64,000 nucleotides of DNA from Phyllobacterium sophorae (GCF_003010965.1 NZ_PGGM01000011.1:1-64000); one strand, 5' to 3'. Positions 18,000 through 27,749 are shown, counted from the first letter of the stretch. The notes: generated from the letters alone by a model not told the origin. Numbers and translations are program-made.

Positions 18000-19829
18000 T
18001 TGTCGATTACCTCCGGCTCGATTTTGAAACAATTTGATACACGCCAATTGCGCATGGTCGTTCCCGTGATCGGGCTGATGGTCATGGTCGCGATATTGGG
18101 TCCATTGTATGGTGTCATTCCTCTTGGGGGAGTGCAGTCGTTAGGAATCCTATACTGGGCGCTCGGCTTCATTGATTGCTTTACAAACAATGGGACTTGG
18201 CTCGTATGTCCCGACGCGTCCCTACCCGGCGGTCTCAACCTGGTTTTTGGACTGCCGATGGCAATGCTGGCCTCCGCTGTGCAGCGTCTTACAGGCGCGG
18301 AGCCACTGATTGCTTACAGTGTGGCTGGCCTGGTTTTCCTAGGTATCGGTATCGCGTCGTGCTTTAAACTGCTGTTGCATTTTGGTGTGGAGAGAATCTG
18401 GGCGGTTATAGGAACGCTTCTGTTCTATTCGTTGCCCATCGTTCACGGCAAAGCAAGTTATGTTTTCTTGATGTGGGGCTTTGTCATGTTCCCCGCGACG
18501 ATATTTTCCATTGTGTTTTATTGGCGTTCAGAATCCCGATTGATCGCATTCACCGTTCTGGTTCTTTCCCTGTTGCTGGCGTTGTTTCAAGAGCCATACA
18601 GCTTCGTCATGGCGGTCGTGTTCGGATTTGTCTGGACAATGGTTCACGCACTTCATGCCCCCGCTGACCAGCGACTTACTGTCCTGATCCGAATCGGTGG
18701 CTGGCTGGTAGCATGCGCAATCGCAGTTGCCGCGTACAAGGTCTACGTCCCCAGTTCCGATGATTTTGCGGTAATGCCAGTCGATTTCTTCCGCGGCCAA
18801 GGTATCGACCTGATCGCTTTCAATGCTAGGTCGTCTGGGAACTACCTTTTTGACATGCCTTGGGCCGTTTCGGATCTGGTTCCACAGCATTATTTTTCGG
18901 ATGGTGAATCTGTCGCGCATACATACTTGGGAATTGGTATTTCGATCTGTGTCATCGCGTTTCTGGCTGCGATACGATTCTGGAAAAAACCAACATATCT
19001 TGCGGTAACCGTAGTTGCTTTTGCTGCTCTGCTCCTATCGCTGGGGCCTTCCCTTAAGATCGACGACCATCGCGACATTAAGCCAAATTCTCAGTATACA
19101 TTTCAGGACTATCTGATGCCGGAAGGGGCTGCGACGCTGGCCCTGCCTCATCGTTTTGTCTATGGCATCAACCCCATCAACAAGATGCGAGCAGTGAGCC
19201 GGTGGTATCTGTTGTTTTCGATGATGGCTGTCATCGTCGTTGCGATCATCCTGTCTCGCGCGGCGAGCCGGCCCACAACAAGAATTTTAGGAATTGGCCT
19301 GGTGGTATGGCTGGGTGTCGAATATGCCCCGAACTATGAATCCAAACTTCAAAGCAACGCCAATTTTGCGGCTCAATTCAATAAGTTTAACGAGGAGGCT
19401 GTAGTCGATCTTTCAAAGGGTGTGACTAAAGGAGAAACCGTCCTGTTCATGGGGGCCGGCGGCGCTGATAACGAATATCTGTCATTATATCTATGCGAGC
19501 AAGTCGGGTGCAAAACCTACAACGCCCCCGGTGACAAGGCTCTTGCTGACAGCTGGCGGAAATGGCCAGCTGTTGTCGGAAAAGCCGCAGCGACAAATAC
19601 GCCAACGGAAGACCGACCTGATTTGATCCATGCTCTGCTGCAACAGGACCTTGCCGACGTCGTGGTCATACCAAATTTCGATCTACGCTGGGACAGCTAT
19701 CAATGGCCACCTGCTTCGGAAAAACTCAAAGCAACGCACGACCAGGTGGTATCGCTTTACAGCAGCAGCGAACAGGTATGTGTCGAGAGCAACGAACTTT
19801 TCACATTCATCCGACGTTGCAAACCGTGA
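18000..19829 (+). CDS. Large polytopic membrane protein, GT-C-like (609 aa)
   Basis: About ten hydrophobic helices fill the first 450 residues, followed by a soluble C-terminal part of about 150 residues (GVTKGETVLFMGAGGADNEY onward). The loop HRFVYGINPINKMRAVSRWY before a late helix recalls the Met-Arg-x-x-Ser-Arg segment of YfhO/GT-C type membrane glycosyltransferases. A periplasmic transfer of a lipid-linked sugar or a related role is therefore possible but unproven. The start is TTG 18000, with AGAAAGGA 11 bases upstream. It lies 42 bases after the glycosyltransferase. Confidence 0.6.
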   Translation: MSITSGSILKQFDTRQLRMVVPVIGLMVMVAILGPLYGVIPLGGVQSLGILYWALGFIDCFTNNGTWLVCPDASLPGGLNLVFGLPMAMLASAVQRLTGAEPLIAYSVAGLVFLGIGIASCFKLLLHFGVERIWAVIGTLLFYSLPIVHGKASYVFLMWGFVMFPATIFSIVFYWRSESRLIAFTVLVLSLLLALFQEPYSFVMAVVFGFVWTMVHALHAPADQRLTVLIRIGGWLVACAIAVAAYKVYVPSSDDFAVMPVDFFRGQGIDLIAFNARSSGNYLFDMPWAVSDLVPQHYFSDGESVAHTYLGIGISICVIAFLAAIRFWKKPTYLAVTVVAFAALLLSLGPSLKIDDHRDIKPNSQYTFQDYLMPEGAATLALPHRFVYGINPINKMRAVSRWYLLFSMMAVIVVAIILSRAASRPTTRILGIGLVVWLGVEYAPNYESKLQSNANFAAQFNKFNEEAVVDLSKGVTKGETVLFMGAGGADNEYLSLYLCEQVGCKTYNAPGDKALADSWRKWPAVVGKAAATNTPTEDRPDLIHALLQQDLADVVVIPNFDLRWDSYQWPPASEKLKATHDQVVSLYSSSEQVCVESNELFTFIRRCKP

Positions 19830-19886
19830 ACAAGGATCTGCAACGGTTGTGAATGACTGTGTTCCGGAAGTTAGAGGAGAGCTTTA

Positions 19887-20948
19887 ATGGATTATTCGGA
19901 TAGGGTAGCGTCGCAAATCGCGCAGTACGCAGAGACGGTCAATATGCACGACCTTCCCGCAATCTTTCATTTCTGGTCTCACCGCTATCTTCTCCCCGCC
20001 ATGCAGGCGGTCTTTGAATCGCCGAGGGTGATCGATGTTTACCTGAGCGCCTGTCTTTCTGCTTCCAGCAATGGGCCTCGGTCCGTTCTCAGCATTGGCT
20101 GCGGCGACGGCTCGATTGAAATCGAACTTGCGCAGGAGCTGATCAAAGCCGGTGTTACAGATTTCAAGATCGTGGGCGCTGACCTGTCTCCGATCTTGTT
20201 GGGACACTTTCGTACAAAGATTGCCGAACTGCAGCTTGATCAGTATTTTTCAATCGTAGAAGCCGACCTGAACGAGGGGCAGGTGAGAGGGCCGTTCGAC
20301 GTCATCATGGCCAATCACTCGTTGCATCATATATTCGAGTTGGAAAAGCTGTTTGATTTCTCCTATCGCGAATTGAAAGATCACGGGGTATTCGCGACTT
20401 GCGACATGATCGGCCGGAACGGTCATATGCGCTGGCCGGAAACCAAGGCCGTGATCGACATGTTCTGGCCGCTTCTCAAACCGAAACAGCGCTATAACGT
20501 CCCGCTCAGCCGAATGGAAGAGACCTATATCAACCACGACTGCTCCACGGAGGGCTTTGAGGGCATCAGGGCGCAGGATATTCTCCCGCTCATGTTGGAG
20601 AGATTTCATCCATTAAGATTCGTTGGGGCGGGCGGGTTTGTTGATTTGATGATTGACCGGGGCTATGGCCACGGTTTTGACGTCAACGATCCCGATGACA
20701 CGCGCCTCATCACCTGCATGGCTGACCTCAATGAAATAATGCTGGACGCTGGCACAGTGAAGCCAACGATCATGCTTGGGCACTTCGTGAAATATCCTTG
20801 CGAGGAACGCACATATCGAGGACGGACAGCGGCCAAGGCAGTAAGGGTTGTCGAATCAGAAGCAGTCGAACCTGAGATTCAGGTCGAGCTGCAGGTACCC
20901 CCGCAAGTTGGTTTGCTGGGGCGAATTGTGTCAAAGCTTAGGGCCTAG
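19887..20948 (+). CDS. Class I SAM-dependent methyltransferase
   Basis: The 353-residue protein has a clear SAM-binding site (SVLSIGCGDGSIEIELAQEL), an acidic post-I (IVGADLSPILL) and motif MANHSLHHIFELEKL, as in small-molecule or sugar methyltransferases. The C-terminal half (ETYINHDCSTEGFEGI and HPLRFVGAGGFVDLMIDRGY) resembles acceptor-binding lids of uncharacterised glycan methyltransferases. GTTAGAGGAG lies before ATG 19887. It is the third gene of the plus-strand group that begins with the GT2-GT4 fusion. The acceptor is unknown. Confidence 0.8.
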   Translation: MDYSDRVASQIAQYAETVNMHDLPAIFHFWSHRYLLPAMQAVFESPRVIDVYLSACLSASSNGPRSVLSIGCGDGSIEIELAQELIKAGVTDFKIVGADLSPILLGHFRTKIAELQLDQYFSIVEADLNEGQVRGPFDVIMANHSLHHIFELEKLFDFSYRELKDHGVFATCDMIGRNGHMRWPETKAVIDMFWPLLKPKQRYNVPLSRMEETYINHDCSTEGFEGIRAQDILPLMLERFHPLRFVGAGGFVDLMIDRGYGHGFDVNDPDDTRLITCMADLNEIMLDAGTVKPTIMLGHFVKYPCEERTYRGRTAAKAVRVVESEAVEPEIQVELQVPPQVGLLGRIVSKLRA

Positions 20949-21016
20949 TCACAGGACATGCTAGCCGCGTGACATCCACCCGCATACGATTGCAGTTATC
21001 GCTGGCTTTACGAGAC

Positions 21017-21850
21017 TCATTTCTGGCAACAGAGGACAAATATACCGGTTATGTCCGTTGATAAGCATCCGTACCGCGCTGAGACGATAAATCTCATCAA
21101 TGCCTTGGAAAAACCGATTGAGCGTAATCGCTGAAGAATATTCCATCCCGGGATCTCGAACACCAGTGAGCCGTTCTCGCTCATCGGATTGCCATGATAT
21201 TCGGGCTCCATCAAATGTTTTATCTGTCCGTTTGACATCTTTGCTCTTACGATGGACTCTTCTGACATAAATGCAAATGGACAGGTGCCGATGTGCCAGG
21301 CACCGGGTTTGAGGACCCGAAAAATTTCTGACATGGCGACATCGATCGAGGGCACATGCTCGAGCACCTCATTTGTCGAAACGAGATCGAAGATGTTTTC
21401 AGGGTATGAAAGGTTCTGCAGATCTTCAAATGGGATCGGAAACAACCACTCCCGCTTAGGCGCCTCTTCTGTATATTCGGAACCGATGAATCTCGGGAAG
21501 ATGCCACGCATACGCAACGCGAAGGCCGTTAGACCTTCTGCCGCATATATTCTTGGATTGTACCGGTCTGTCGCATCGATCGCATCGGCGATCTCAAGCA
21601 TGACGGCGCGCGTTCTGGAGTTTATGCCATGAAAAACGAGACCTTCGCGCCAGTTGCCATTGAGATCAATCAGATCGCTCGCGCCGGCCGCAAACCCTGT
21701 TAAAGGCTCTTCTGCGCCATTGGCAATTATTTGCTTTCCAAGGGCCTCTATGCTTTCTTGCGAGTAGAGGATCGAGTTTTTATCGAGGTAGTCGATCCAT
21801 TCATTGCGGTTGGTAAATGTTTCTCGTATTTCCACAGCGTCCTCCCACAT
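21017..21850 (-). CDS. Methyltransf_11-type SAM methyltransferase
   Basis: The 277-residue protein contains FDLVSTNEVLEHVPSIDVAM and EIFRVLKPGAWHIGTCPFAF, the post-II and III motifs of the Methyltransf_11 family. Motif I is diverged: the expected glycine-rich SAM loop is replaced by RIYAAEGLTAFALRMRG, a form seen in some glycan-locus members. It converges with the methyltransferase ending at 20948 and is divergent from the one at 22023. Its acceptor is probably a sugar of the locally made polysaccharide. Confidence 0.75.
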   Translation of the reverse strand: MWEDAVEIRETFTNRNEWIDYLDKNSILYSQESIEALGKQIIANGAEEPLTGFAAGASDLIDLNGNWREGLVFHGINSRTRAVMLEIADAIDATDRYNPRIYAAEGLTAFALRMRGIFPRFIGSEYTEEAPKREWLFPIPFEDLQNLSYPENIFDLVSTNEVLEHVPSIDVAMSEIFRVLKPGAWHIGTCPFAFMSEESIVRAKMSNGQIKHLMEPEYHGNPMSENGSLVFEIPGWNILQRLRSIGFSKALMRFIVSARYGCLSTDITGIFVLCCQK

Positions 21851-22022
21851 TCAGCCATGCAATATCGGACACATTGTGAGGCAGGCAGGCTTTCAACGAA
21901 AGTCTAATAACGACTGCAAATTTGTGGGCAATGGAGATTCTGGATATCCAGTTTCTTCAAGAGAATGCAACACTGTCTCAGGTTTGGCGGTGCCATACGA
22001 GAAACCCAAAAACGGATGTAAA

Positions 22023-22760
22023 ATGAGCCAGATGTCGTGTGCTGTATGTGGTGGCAAATCCTTTACCCATAACAAAGTACTGTGGGATGGTCTGGTCGCT
22101 GAGTGGGACATAAGCGATAGCGAGAGAGAATACATAGACCGCCAACAGGGATCCATCTGCAATGGATGCGGATGCAATATCAGAAGCATCGCTTTGGCCA
22201 AAGCGATCATGAACCACTGGTCTTACCACGGTCGTTTCCAGGACTTCACCCGGAAGTTTGACAATCTCGCGGTGCTTGAAATCAATGAAGCCTCGGGTCT
22301 GACGAAACAGTTGGCGAGCATGTCAAACCGCCGTCTGGCAGAGTATCCGGAAATTGACATGCAGCGCATGCCTTACCCGGATGCATCCTTTGATCTGGTG
22401 GTGCACTCAGACACCCTGGAACATATCCAAAATCCCGTACGTGCCTTGTCCGAATGCAAACGGGTATTACGCCCGGGCGGGGTCCTTGCCTACACCATTC
22501 CCGTAATCGTGGGACGAATGACGCGCTCGAGGGAAGGTCTGGCGAAAAGCTATCATGGATTTCCCGGTAACGGATCCGATGATTATGTTGTGCACACGGA
22601 ATATGGCGCTGACATGTGGCAGCAAGTCATTGCGGCGGGATTTAAGAGTGTGAAAATAGAAACATTCGACTATCCGGCAGGAATAGCCATCAGTGCATCA
22701 ACGACAGGGCCGATAGCAGCCGGACTTGTGTCCAGGCTCGTCAGGGCAATCAGGAATTAG
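22023..22760 (+). CDS. SAM methyltransferase with N-terminal zinc-finger-like motif
   Basis: The 245-residue protein starts with two CxxC pairs (MSCAVCGGKS and ICNGCGCN), which could bind zinc, followed by a methyltransferase core. Motif I is weak (LAVLEINEASGLTKQLAS), while FDLVVHSDTLEHIQNPV and RVLRPGGVLAYTIPV are typical of Methyltransf_11. ATG 22023 gives a natural start (an alternative is 22032); the frame is open further upstream. It converges with the coiled-coil methyltransferase at 22785-23882. Confidence 0.75.
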   Translation: MSQMSCAVCGGKSFTHNKVLWDGLVAEWDISDSEREYIDRQQGSICNGCGCNIRSIALAKAIMNHWSYHGRFQDFTRKFDNLAVLEINEASGLTKQLASMSNRRLAEYPEIDMQRMPYPDASFDLVVHSDTLEHIQNPVRALSECKRVLRPGGVLAYTIPVIVGRMTRSREGLAKSYHGFPGNGSDDYVVHTEYGADMWQQVIAAGFKSVKIETFDYPAGIAISASTTGPIAAGLVSRLVRAIRN

Positions 22761-22784
22761 CCAGCTATTTCTTTCGCGCAAATA

Positions 22785-23882
22785 TCATTTTCGGAACAAA
22801 CGTACAATTCTGCGCAGAGGACCCGTTATCCGCCAGGAAGTGCTGGATAATAATGCGTCGACCTTCATCCGGTTTGACTCCAGCCTTTCTTGCTGGTTGT
22901 CGACGATCTTGCGCTGATCTTCAATTATCTTGCGCTGATTTTCAATTTCATGCTGACGCGTCGTTATTTCCTGCTGGAGCGCTGCAATTTCTGACGCTTG
23001 CAGTCGAACCGAAACCCGCAGACGGGAGATATCGTCATCTCGCTCTCGAATGCCGCCGAGTAGTGCGGACATAGGCTTCGGACCATAATCACCCGCATAG
23101 ATGGAGGCCGTCAATGGAGCAATTACATCGTCACTGGCAATTGCCACAATGAACTCGCCCAAATCAGTGAACGCTGACTGATCAGACAAATCATTGTTTT
23201 TAGCACTCAGCCTTTGAATTCGTAAATCGTTTGCTCCGACGTTGTTCGCAACTGGAGCGGGGACCATGAGCGAACCAAAAACGATTTCCTGCTTGAAATA
23301 GCTTACGTTCCTGAAAAATCTCCGCAACAATGTGTCGAACTCTGTAAAGTTCAACTCCTTCTTATGGAATTCATTCTCTTCTTCTCCGTTCGCCCTGTAA
23401 ACATCGCGGTCAGGGGTCGAGATCACCAACAAACCATCGGGACGAAGTACACGCTTAAACTCGCGAAGAGTTTTATCGTGGTCTTCAACATGTTCTATCG
23501 TTTCAAAGCTGACAATAGCATCGAATTGTTCTGGATTAGATGGAATAGAATAGACGTCTCCATTAGTAAACGTCAGATTTGATCGGTTATAGCCCGCCCT
23601 TGCTCGCTCGATCGAGCCAGAATCAATGTCAACCCCAAGTACAGATTTTGCCCGCTGTGCGAGCAAACAGGACCCGTAGCCCTCTCCGCACGCTATATCC
23701 AGGACCGTTCGTCCTTCAACCAACGGTAAAACAGCAAAGTACCTATGAATATGCTCCAATTCAATTGATCCGTCCTTGTATCCAGGAACGAACCTTTCTC
23801 CGGTGAAATCGGGGAGAACGCTACTTATTTCGAGTTTAACCGGCGAACGAATTGATTTATCAGGGGCGTTTTCTTCGACCAT
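22785..23882 (-). CDS. SAM methyltransferase with C-terminal coiled coil
   Basis: The 365-residue protein has an N-terminal class I methyltransferase (about residues 25-190): DFTGERFVPG lead-in, motif I VLDIACGEGYGSCLLA, VLGVDID and IVSFETIEHVEDHDKTL. From about residue 270 comes a heptad-rich helix (SEIAALQQEITTRQHEIENQ and related), then a basic tail with the SSTSWRITGPLRRI motif common in surface-polysaccharide enzymes. The plan resembles polysaccharide chain-capping methyltransferases that carry a coiled coil, such as WbdD, but without its kinase domain. It follows the UPF0104 gene by 160 bases. Confidence 0.8.
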   Translation of the reverse strand: MVEENAPDKSIRSPVKLEISSVLPDFTGERFVPGYKDGSIELEHIHRYFAVLPLVEGRTVLDIACGEGYGSCLLAQRAKSVLGVDIDSGSIERARAGYNRSNLTFTNGDVYSIPSNPEQFDAIVSFETIEHVEDHDKTLREFKRVLRPDGLLVISTPDRDVYRANGEEENEFHKKELNFTEFDTLLRRFFRNVSYFKQEIVFGSLMVPAPVANNVGANDLRIQRLSAKNNDLSDQSAFTDLGEFIVAIASDDVIAPLTASIYAGDYGPKPMSALLGGIRERDDDISRLRVSVRLQASEIAALQQEITTRQHEIENQRKIIEDQRKIVDNQQERLESNRMKVDALLSSTSWRITGPLRRIVRLFRK

Positions 23883-24042
23883 TTATTTGTTCCATTTGAA
23901 TTCATATTGACGATGTGCAACTGGAAATGCTAACCGCTGAAGAATATTACCAATATTACATTAGAATTTTACATATTGGCAGCGTAGTTTAGTATGTATA
24001 CTTTTATGTACTCGGTTTCGGGACTACAGGGAAATGTTGCAT

Positions 24043-24951
24043 TCACTTATTAGTTCTGTGTGGAATAAGCAAGGTGATAACGGCTACCAAGCCATCCCCA
24101 AGGATAGACATGAGGCGATGACCAAGAGCGATCGCTGTGGCGGACGATGGAGGAACGCCGACGCTCGTGAGCCCCGCTATGAGAACGGCCTCTCGAACAC
24201 CCAGGCCGCCTGGGGCGCCAGGAATTATAAAACCAAGAAGCCATCCTGCAGCGCCAATGCCGATTAAAATTCTCGGATCGGGTAGGTTAGTCGTTCCCGA
24301 CAGGCTCGCAGCAAGTGCGACAACTATGAGGCCGTTCCCGATGAAAAACAGGAGATAACAAAAAAAGGCGATGAGAGCGTTCCGGATGGCCCTGATGCCG
24401 ATTTTTTCCAGCCTTCGGCGCACGAACAAGATGATGCCAATCGCAAAAACCAGGATCGTGGTGATGAGGCCGATAAGAAGGAATGCTGGATCGATGCCGT
24501 GTTGAACCAGAGCCGCAGCAAAAAAATCAAAGGAAAGTACTGCGGCTACAGCAGCAGCGCTTAATACAAGCATGCCAATTTCGGCAACTTGAGCAAATGC
24601 AAGCGCCGCGTGGGATGCGCCAAACTTGCGTGCCAACGTGTACCGCCCGACCATGTGCAGTACATTGCTCGGCAGGTACTTATAAATCTGGGTTCGCCCG
24701 AATATAATGAGAGCAGACGAGAGTTCCATCGCCGTTCTATCCACCGCAAGAAGAAGGCGGTACCAGGAAAACCCGATAAGCTGCAGGATTAGAGCGTAAA
24801 CGATACAACTCCCCGCAACTGCTATCACAAAGCTCGGCGACAACAATTCCAAGCGCAAAGTGACAAACGTGCGGTTCACTGACATTGCAACGAATCCGAT
24901 CGCTGCAATGCTAATGATCAACCCTACGAAGCGCGCCAGTCGATTGAGCAT
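24043..24951 (-). CDS. UPF0104 / lysylphosphatidylglycerol synthase-like membrane protein
   Basis: The 302-residue integral membrane protein has about eight helices and the family signatures YLPSNVLHMVGRYTLARKFG and PGAPGGLGVREAVLIAGL. Members of this family act in lipid-linked transfer or flipping, and are often encoded beside DPM-like GT2 enzymes. Here it lies 13 bases downstream of a methyltransferase and in one minus-strand group with a DPM-like GT2. A role in moving or using a polyprenyl-phosphate sugar is likely but not specific. Confidence 0.78.
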   Translation of the reverse strand: MLNRLARFVGLIISIAAIGFVAMSVNRTFVTLRLELLSPSFVIAVAGSCIVYALILQLIGFSWYRLLLAVDRTAMELSSALIIFGRTQIYKYLPSNVLHMVGRYTLARKFGASHAALAFAQVAEIGMLVLSAAAVAAVLSFDFFAAALVQHGIDPAFLLIGLITTILVFAIGIILFVRRRLEKIGIRAIRNALIAFFCYLLFFIGNGLIVVALAASLSGTTNLPDPRILIGIGAAGWLLGFIIPGAPGGLGVREAVLIAGLTSVGVPPSSATAIALGHRLMSILGDGLVAVITLLIPHRTNK

Positions 24952-24964
24952 TGATCTGTTTTAC

Positions 24965-25591
24965 TTATTTGTCATTTCGACACAGGATCATTGTCCACGG
25001 AAGCGGCTTGCGGACCTCAACGATTGTGAAGGATGATTTTAGCATCGATACGAAAGATGCCGAAGACCAATGCTGAATATGGCCCGGAGTATTGCCCAGA
25101 TCCTTTAAATATTTCCCGCGTGCAACGTTTAGAATGCGCCAGATAGGTTCTCTCGGAACGCTAACGAGCAGATAGGGCGATGCAAGGCTTTTCAGGACTG
25201 AAATGGCCTTTGCAGTATCGGGAACGTGCTCCAGCACTTCGCAGCAAATTACCAACTCCTCTGCAGCGTCTTGCGTGGTGAGATCAAACAGCGAGACGGT
25301 CTGAAACCTTGGGTCGATGTTACGCTGAACGCATTGCTCGTTCGCTTCGGCGACACTTACATCCTCAAGATCGCTACCTCGAACTTGCCAACCGCGATCG
25401 TGCAATCGCATCGACAGATGTCCTTCACCGCAACCGACTTCGTAGGACCTCTTGGCGCCGGTTCTCGCCGTCAATTCATCAAACGCCGTTAAGAAACCCT
25501 GCATGAGATACCGGGAAATTGGATTCTTGGTATTGTATTTATCGTAATAGTTTCCGGGAACATTTTCGTAGAGATTTGATTGATTTTGCAA
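24965..25591 (-). CDS. Class I SAM-dependent methyltransferase
   Basis: This compact 208-residue methyltransferase has motif I RSYEVGCGEGHLSMRLHDRG, the acidic post-I VRGSDLEDVS and a clear LVICCEVLEHVPDTAKAI. Only the catalytic domain is present, and the sequence ends soon after the last strand (FTIVEVRKPLPWTMIL). It lies between the DPM-like GT2 (21 bases upstream) and the UPF0104 gene (13 bases downstream), so the three are almost certainly co-transcribed. It probably acts on the lipid-linked sugar that these genes handle. Confidence 0.85.
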   Translation of the reverse strand: MQNQSNLYENVPGNYYDKYNTKNPISRYLMQGFLTAFDELTARTGAKRSYEVGCGEGHLSMRLHDRGWQVRGSDLEDVSVAEANEQCVQRNIDPRFQTVSLFDLTTQDAAEELVICCEVLEHVPDTAKAISVLKSLASPYLLVSVPREPIWRILNVARGKYLKDLGNTPGHIQHWSSASFVSMLKSSFTIVEVRKPLPWTMILCRNDK

Positions 25592-25612
25592 GGTGCTTTT
25601 TCTCGCGACTTG

Positions 25613-26617
25613 TTACAATATTTCATGTGTATCGACGGCCTCAGGAGTATTCTGGCGCGGTCTATCGAGGTCATGCCTCTCAAGGCTATCTTTAAGCTGA
25701 TTCAATTTGATATCCTCAAGGATTTGTCGATTTGTGGCTATCAGGTCGGCAAGAATCCCGCCGATTGCGAGGATTCCAGCGATGGCAAACAATGCGCCGG
25801 AAAGAATTAGCGATTGTATATTCCCTTCTCCACTTCCTCTGGAGAAGTGATAAAGGAACCGCAGGGTCATTAAAATTCCCGGAAGCGCGACAATGACAGC
25901 TATGCTCAAGAAAAAGCGCAATGGGCTATAGACAATGAATATCCTCACGACTGTGATGAGCGAACGGCGCACATAACTTGGGATGCTTTTCACAAGTCTC
26001 GATGGCCGAAGATCTCCGTTCACCTCGATGGGAACCGACGCAATCGGAATATTTTTTCGGCCAGCCTGGATAATGGTTTCAAGCGTATAAGTGTAGGGAT
26101 TGAAGACGTTCAGCCGCATCGCTGCGTCGCGATGAATAGCTCTAAAACCGCTCGGCGCATCGGCCACTTGAGTACCGCTTGCAAATTTTACAACCCAACT
26201 ACCGAACTTCTGCAGGAACTTTTTAATTGGCGAAAAGTGCTCGATTGTATCGATTGGGCGCGCGCCGATGACGATTAAAGCTTGCCGGTCAAGGATTGGT
26301 TGCACCAAGTCGGGAATCCCAGAGGCTCGGTATTGATTGTCCGCATCGGTGTTAACAATCACGTCAGCGCCAAGTCTTAGACTTGCTTCTATTCCAGCCA
26401 TGAAGGCTTTCGCGAGCCCCTGATTATGTGGCAGAGATACGATGTGATCAACACCGTTCTCCTTGGCAACCTCGACGGTTCTATCGGTCGAACCATCGTC
26501 AATGACCATCCATTCAACTACGTCAAAACCCAAAACTTTTCGTGGAAGGTCTGCCAACGTGATCGGAAGCGTTACCTCTTCATTCAAGCAAGGAATCTGT
26601 ATTATGAGCTTGCGCAA
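25613..26617 (-). CDS. DPM-like family 2 glycosyltransferase
   Basis: The 334-residue enzyme transfers a sugar from a nucleotide donor to polyprenyl phosphate, by family. It has a GT-A domain (IIQIPCLNEEVTLPITLADL, IDDGSTDRT, metal-binding NTDADNQY, DAPSGFRAIHRDA) and C-terminal helices (SPLRFFLSIAVIVALPGIL and a second pair). The frame is open to 26830, but TTG 26617, preceded by GGAGGAGCA, gives LRKLIIQIPCLNEE, which matches the normal family start, so it is preferred. It leads into the methyltransferase and UPF0104 genes. Confidence 0.85.
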   Translation of the reverse strand: MRKLIIQIPCLNEEVTLPITLADLPRKVLGFDVVEWMVIDDGSTDRTVEVAKENGVDHIVSLPHNQGLAKAFMAGIEASLRLGADVIVNTDADNQYRASGIPDLVQPILDRQALIVIGARPIDTIEHFSPIKKFLQKFGSWVVKFASGTQVADAPSGFRAIHRDAAMRLNVFNPYTYTLETIIQAGRKNIPIASVPIEVNGDLRPSRLVKSIPSYVRRSLITVVRIFIVYSPLRFFLSIAVIVALPGILMTLRFLYHFSRGSGEGNIQSLILSGALFAIAGILAIGGILADLIATNRQILEDIKLNQLKDSLERHDLDRPRQNTPEAVDTHEIL

Positions 26618-26804
26618 TGCTCCTCCGCCTTCTTTCTGCTGTTTGATTGGCTTGTGACGTTTGTTTTTAGTTTGGATAATGGGACCGGTGGTTACAGGAT
26701 AAACGCTTGCAACACAACCAATGGCGGGAGGGGCAACAAGGCGATCCGGATCAGATTCTTTGTGTGGCGGCAGAGGGATGATCGGTAGTTGCCCGCGAAG
26801 ATAG

Positions 26805-27749
26805 TCAACTCGCGGATCCAAATCTGGCAATAAGATTTCGCTTTAAATCGACGTACGCATTAATCGACAAACTCCGGATAGTGGCCATGCACTTCTCCAT
26901 CCAAGTGGGCCAACCGCGCAACCCACCACTTTGTCCTTTCTCCACAATTACAAGAAATTCAAAACCATCCTTGGATAGAAGGCCATTTACGAATTTCAGG
27001 CCAATTGAAGAAACGTCGCCGACCAACGAAAGGACATCCTTTACCGTTTGTTCGTCGTAAACGTGATAGTGGTGCCGGTCATCTGCACGTGTCCATTCCA
27101 GTGCTTGTTCTCTGACCCGCGGGTCTTCTTCTTCCCATTCATACAGGGTCTGAGCAAAATCCTCGTAATGTTTCAAATTTCGTTCTGCCCGCCCTAGGGG
27201 GTCGCGGTAGTCGACCGCCAAATGATCCCGACGCGCCGGAAATCGCCGAAAGTCGTAGCAATTGCTTCGGAAATTCGGCAGCGTTATGAACAGTCTGCCT
27301 CCGTCCCTCAAGACGCGAAGCCATTCAATGGTCCCACCAACCGGATCGTCGAAATGTTCAAGTACATGATTTGCAATCAGGAAATCCAGCTCGCCGTCCT
27401 TGTATACGCCGAGGTCGTTTCCATCGATAACATGCGTGAGTGGCACCAGGTCTGGGCCTGGCAATCCGTATCTAGTTACCAGTTGTTCATTGGATATTAC
27501 ATCAACGTATTCGACTTTGCAGTGATTCGAGACTTCTGTCGGCACTTGTTGCGCGCCAATCTCAATACCTCGACCCTTGAGATACTTCCTGGCATACCAA
27601 TTTCGCGTCCTTAGTCTGTTTTTGATTGAACGATGGAGAATAATTTGGCTCAACTTGGATCGCGCCAAAACGTCTTGTATGAACCTGGAAACCCAAGCAG
27701 GCATGGACTCGTCGCTCGCGGGCCAAAATGCCTGTCTAATAAAATTCAT
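26805..27749 (-). CDS. SAM-dependent methyltransferase of the glycan locus
   Basis: The 314-residue protein has the lead-in RGIEIGAQQVP, which replaces the usual glycine-rich motif I, an acidic post-I VEYVDVIS, and LDFLIANHVLEHFDDPV, followed by RVLRDGGRLFITLPNFR. This arrangement is typical of uncharacterised methyltransferases in polysaccharide clusters. The start is set at ATG 27749 because GGGAGGGG lies 6 bases upstream; the frame is open to 27803. It is the first gene of a minus-strand group that runs through 24043. Confidence 0.82.
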   Translation of the reverse strand: MNFIRQAFWPASDESMPAWVSRFIQDVLARSKLSQIILHRSIKNRLRTRNWYARKYLKGRGIEIGAQQVPTEVSNHCKVEYVDVISNEQLVTRYGLPGPDLVPLTHVIDGNDLGVYKDGELDFLIANHVLEHFDDPVGGTIEWLRVLRDGGRLFITLPNFRSNCYDFRRFPARRDHLAVDYRDPLGRAERNLKHYEDFAQTLYEWEEEDPRVREQALEWTRADDRHHYHVYDEQTVKDVLSLVGDVSSIGLKFVNGLLSKDGFEFLVIVEKGQSGGLRGWPTWMEKCMATIRSLSINAYVDLKRNLIARFGSAS

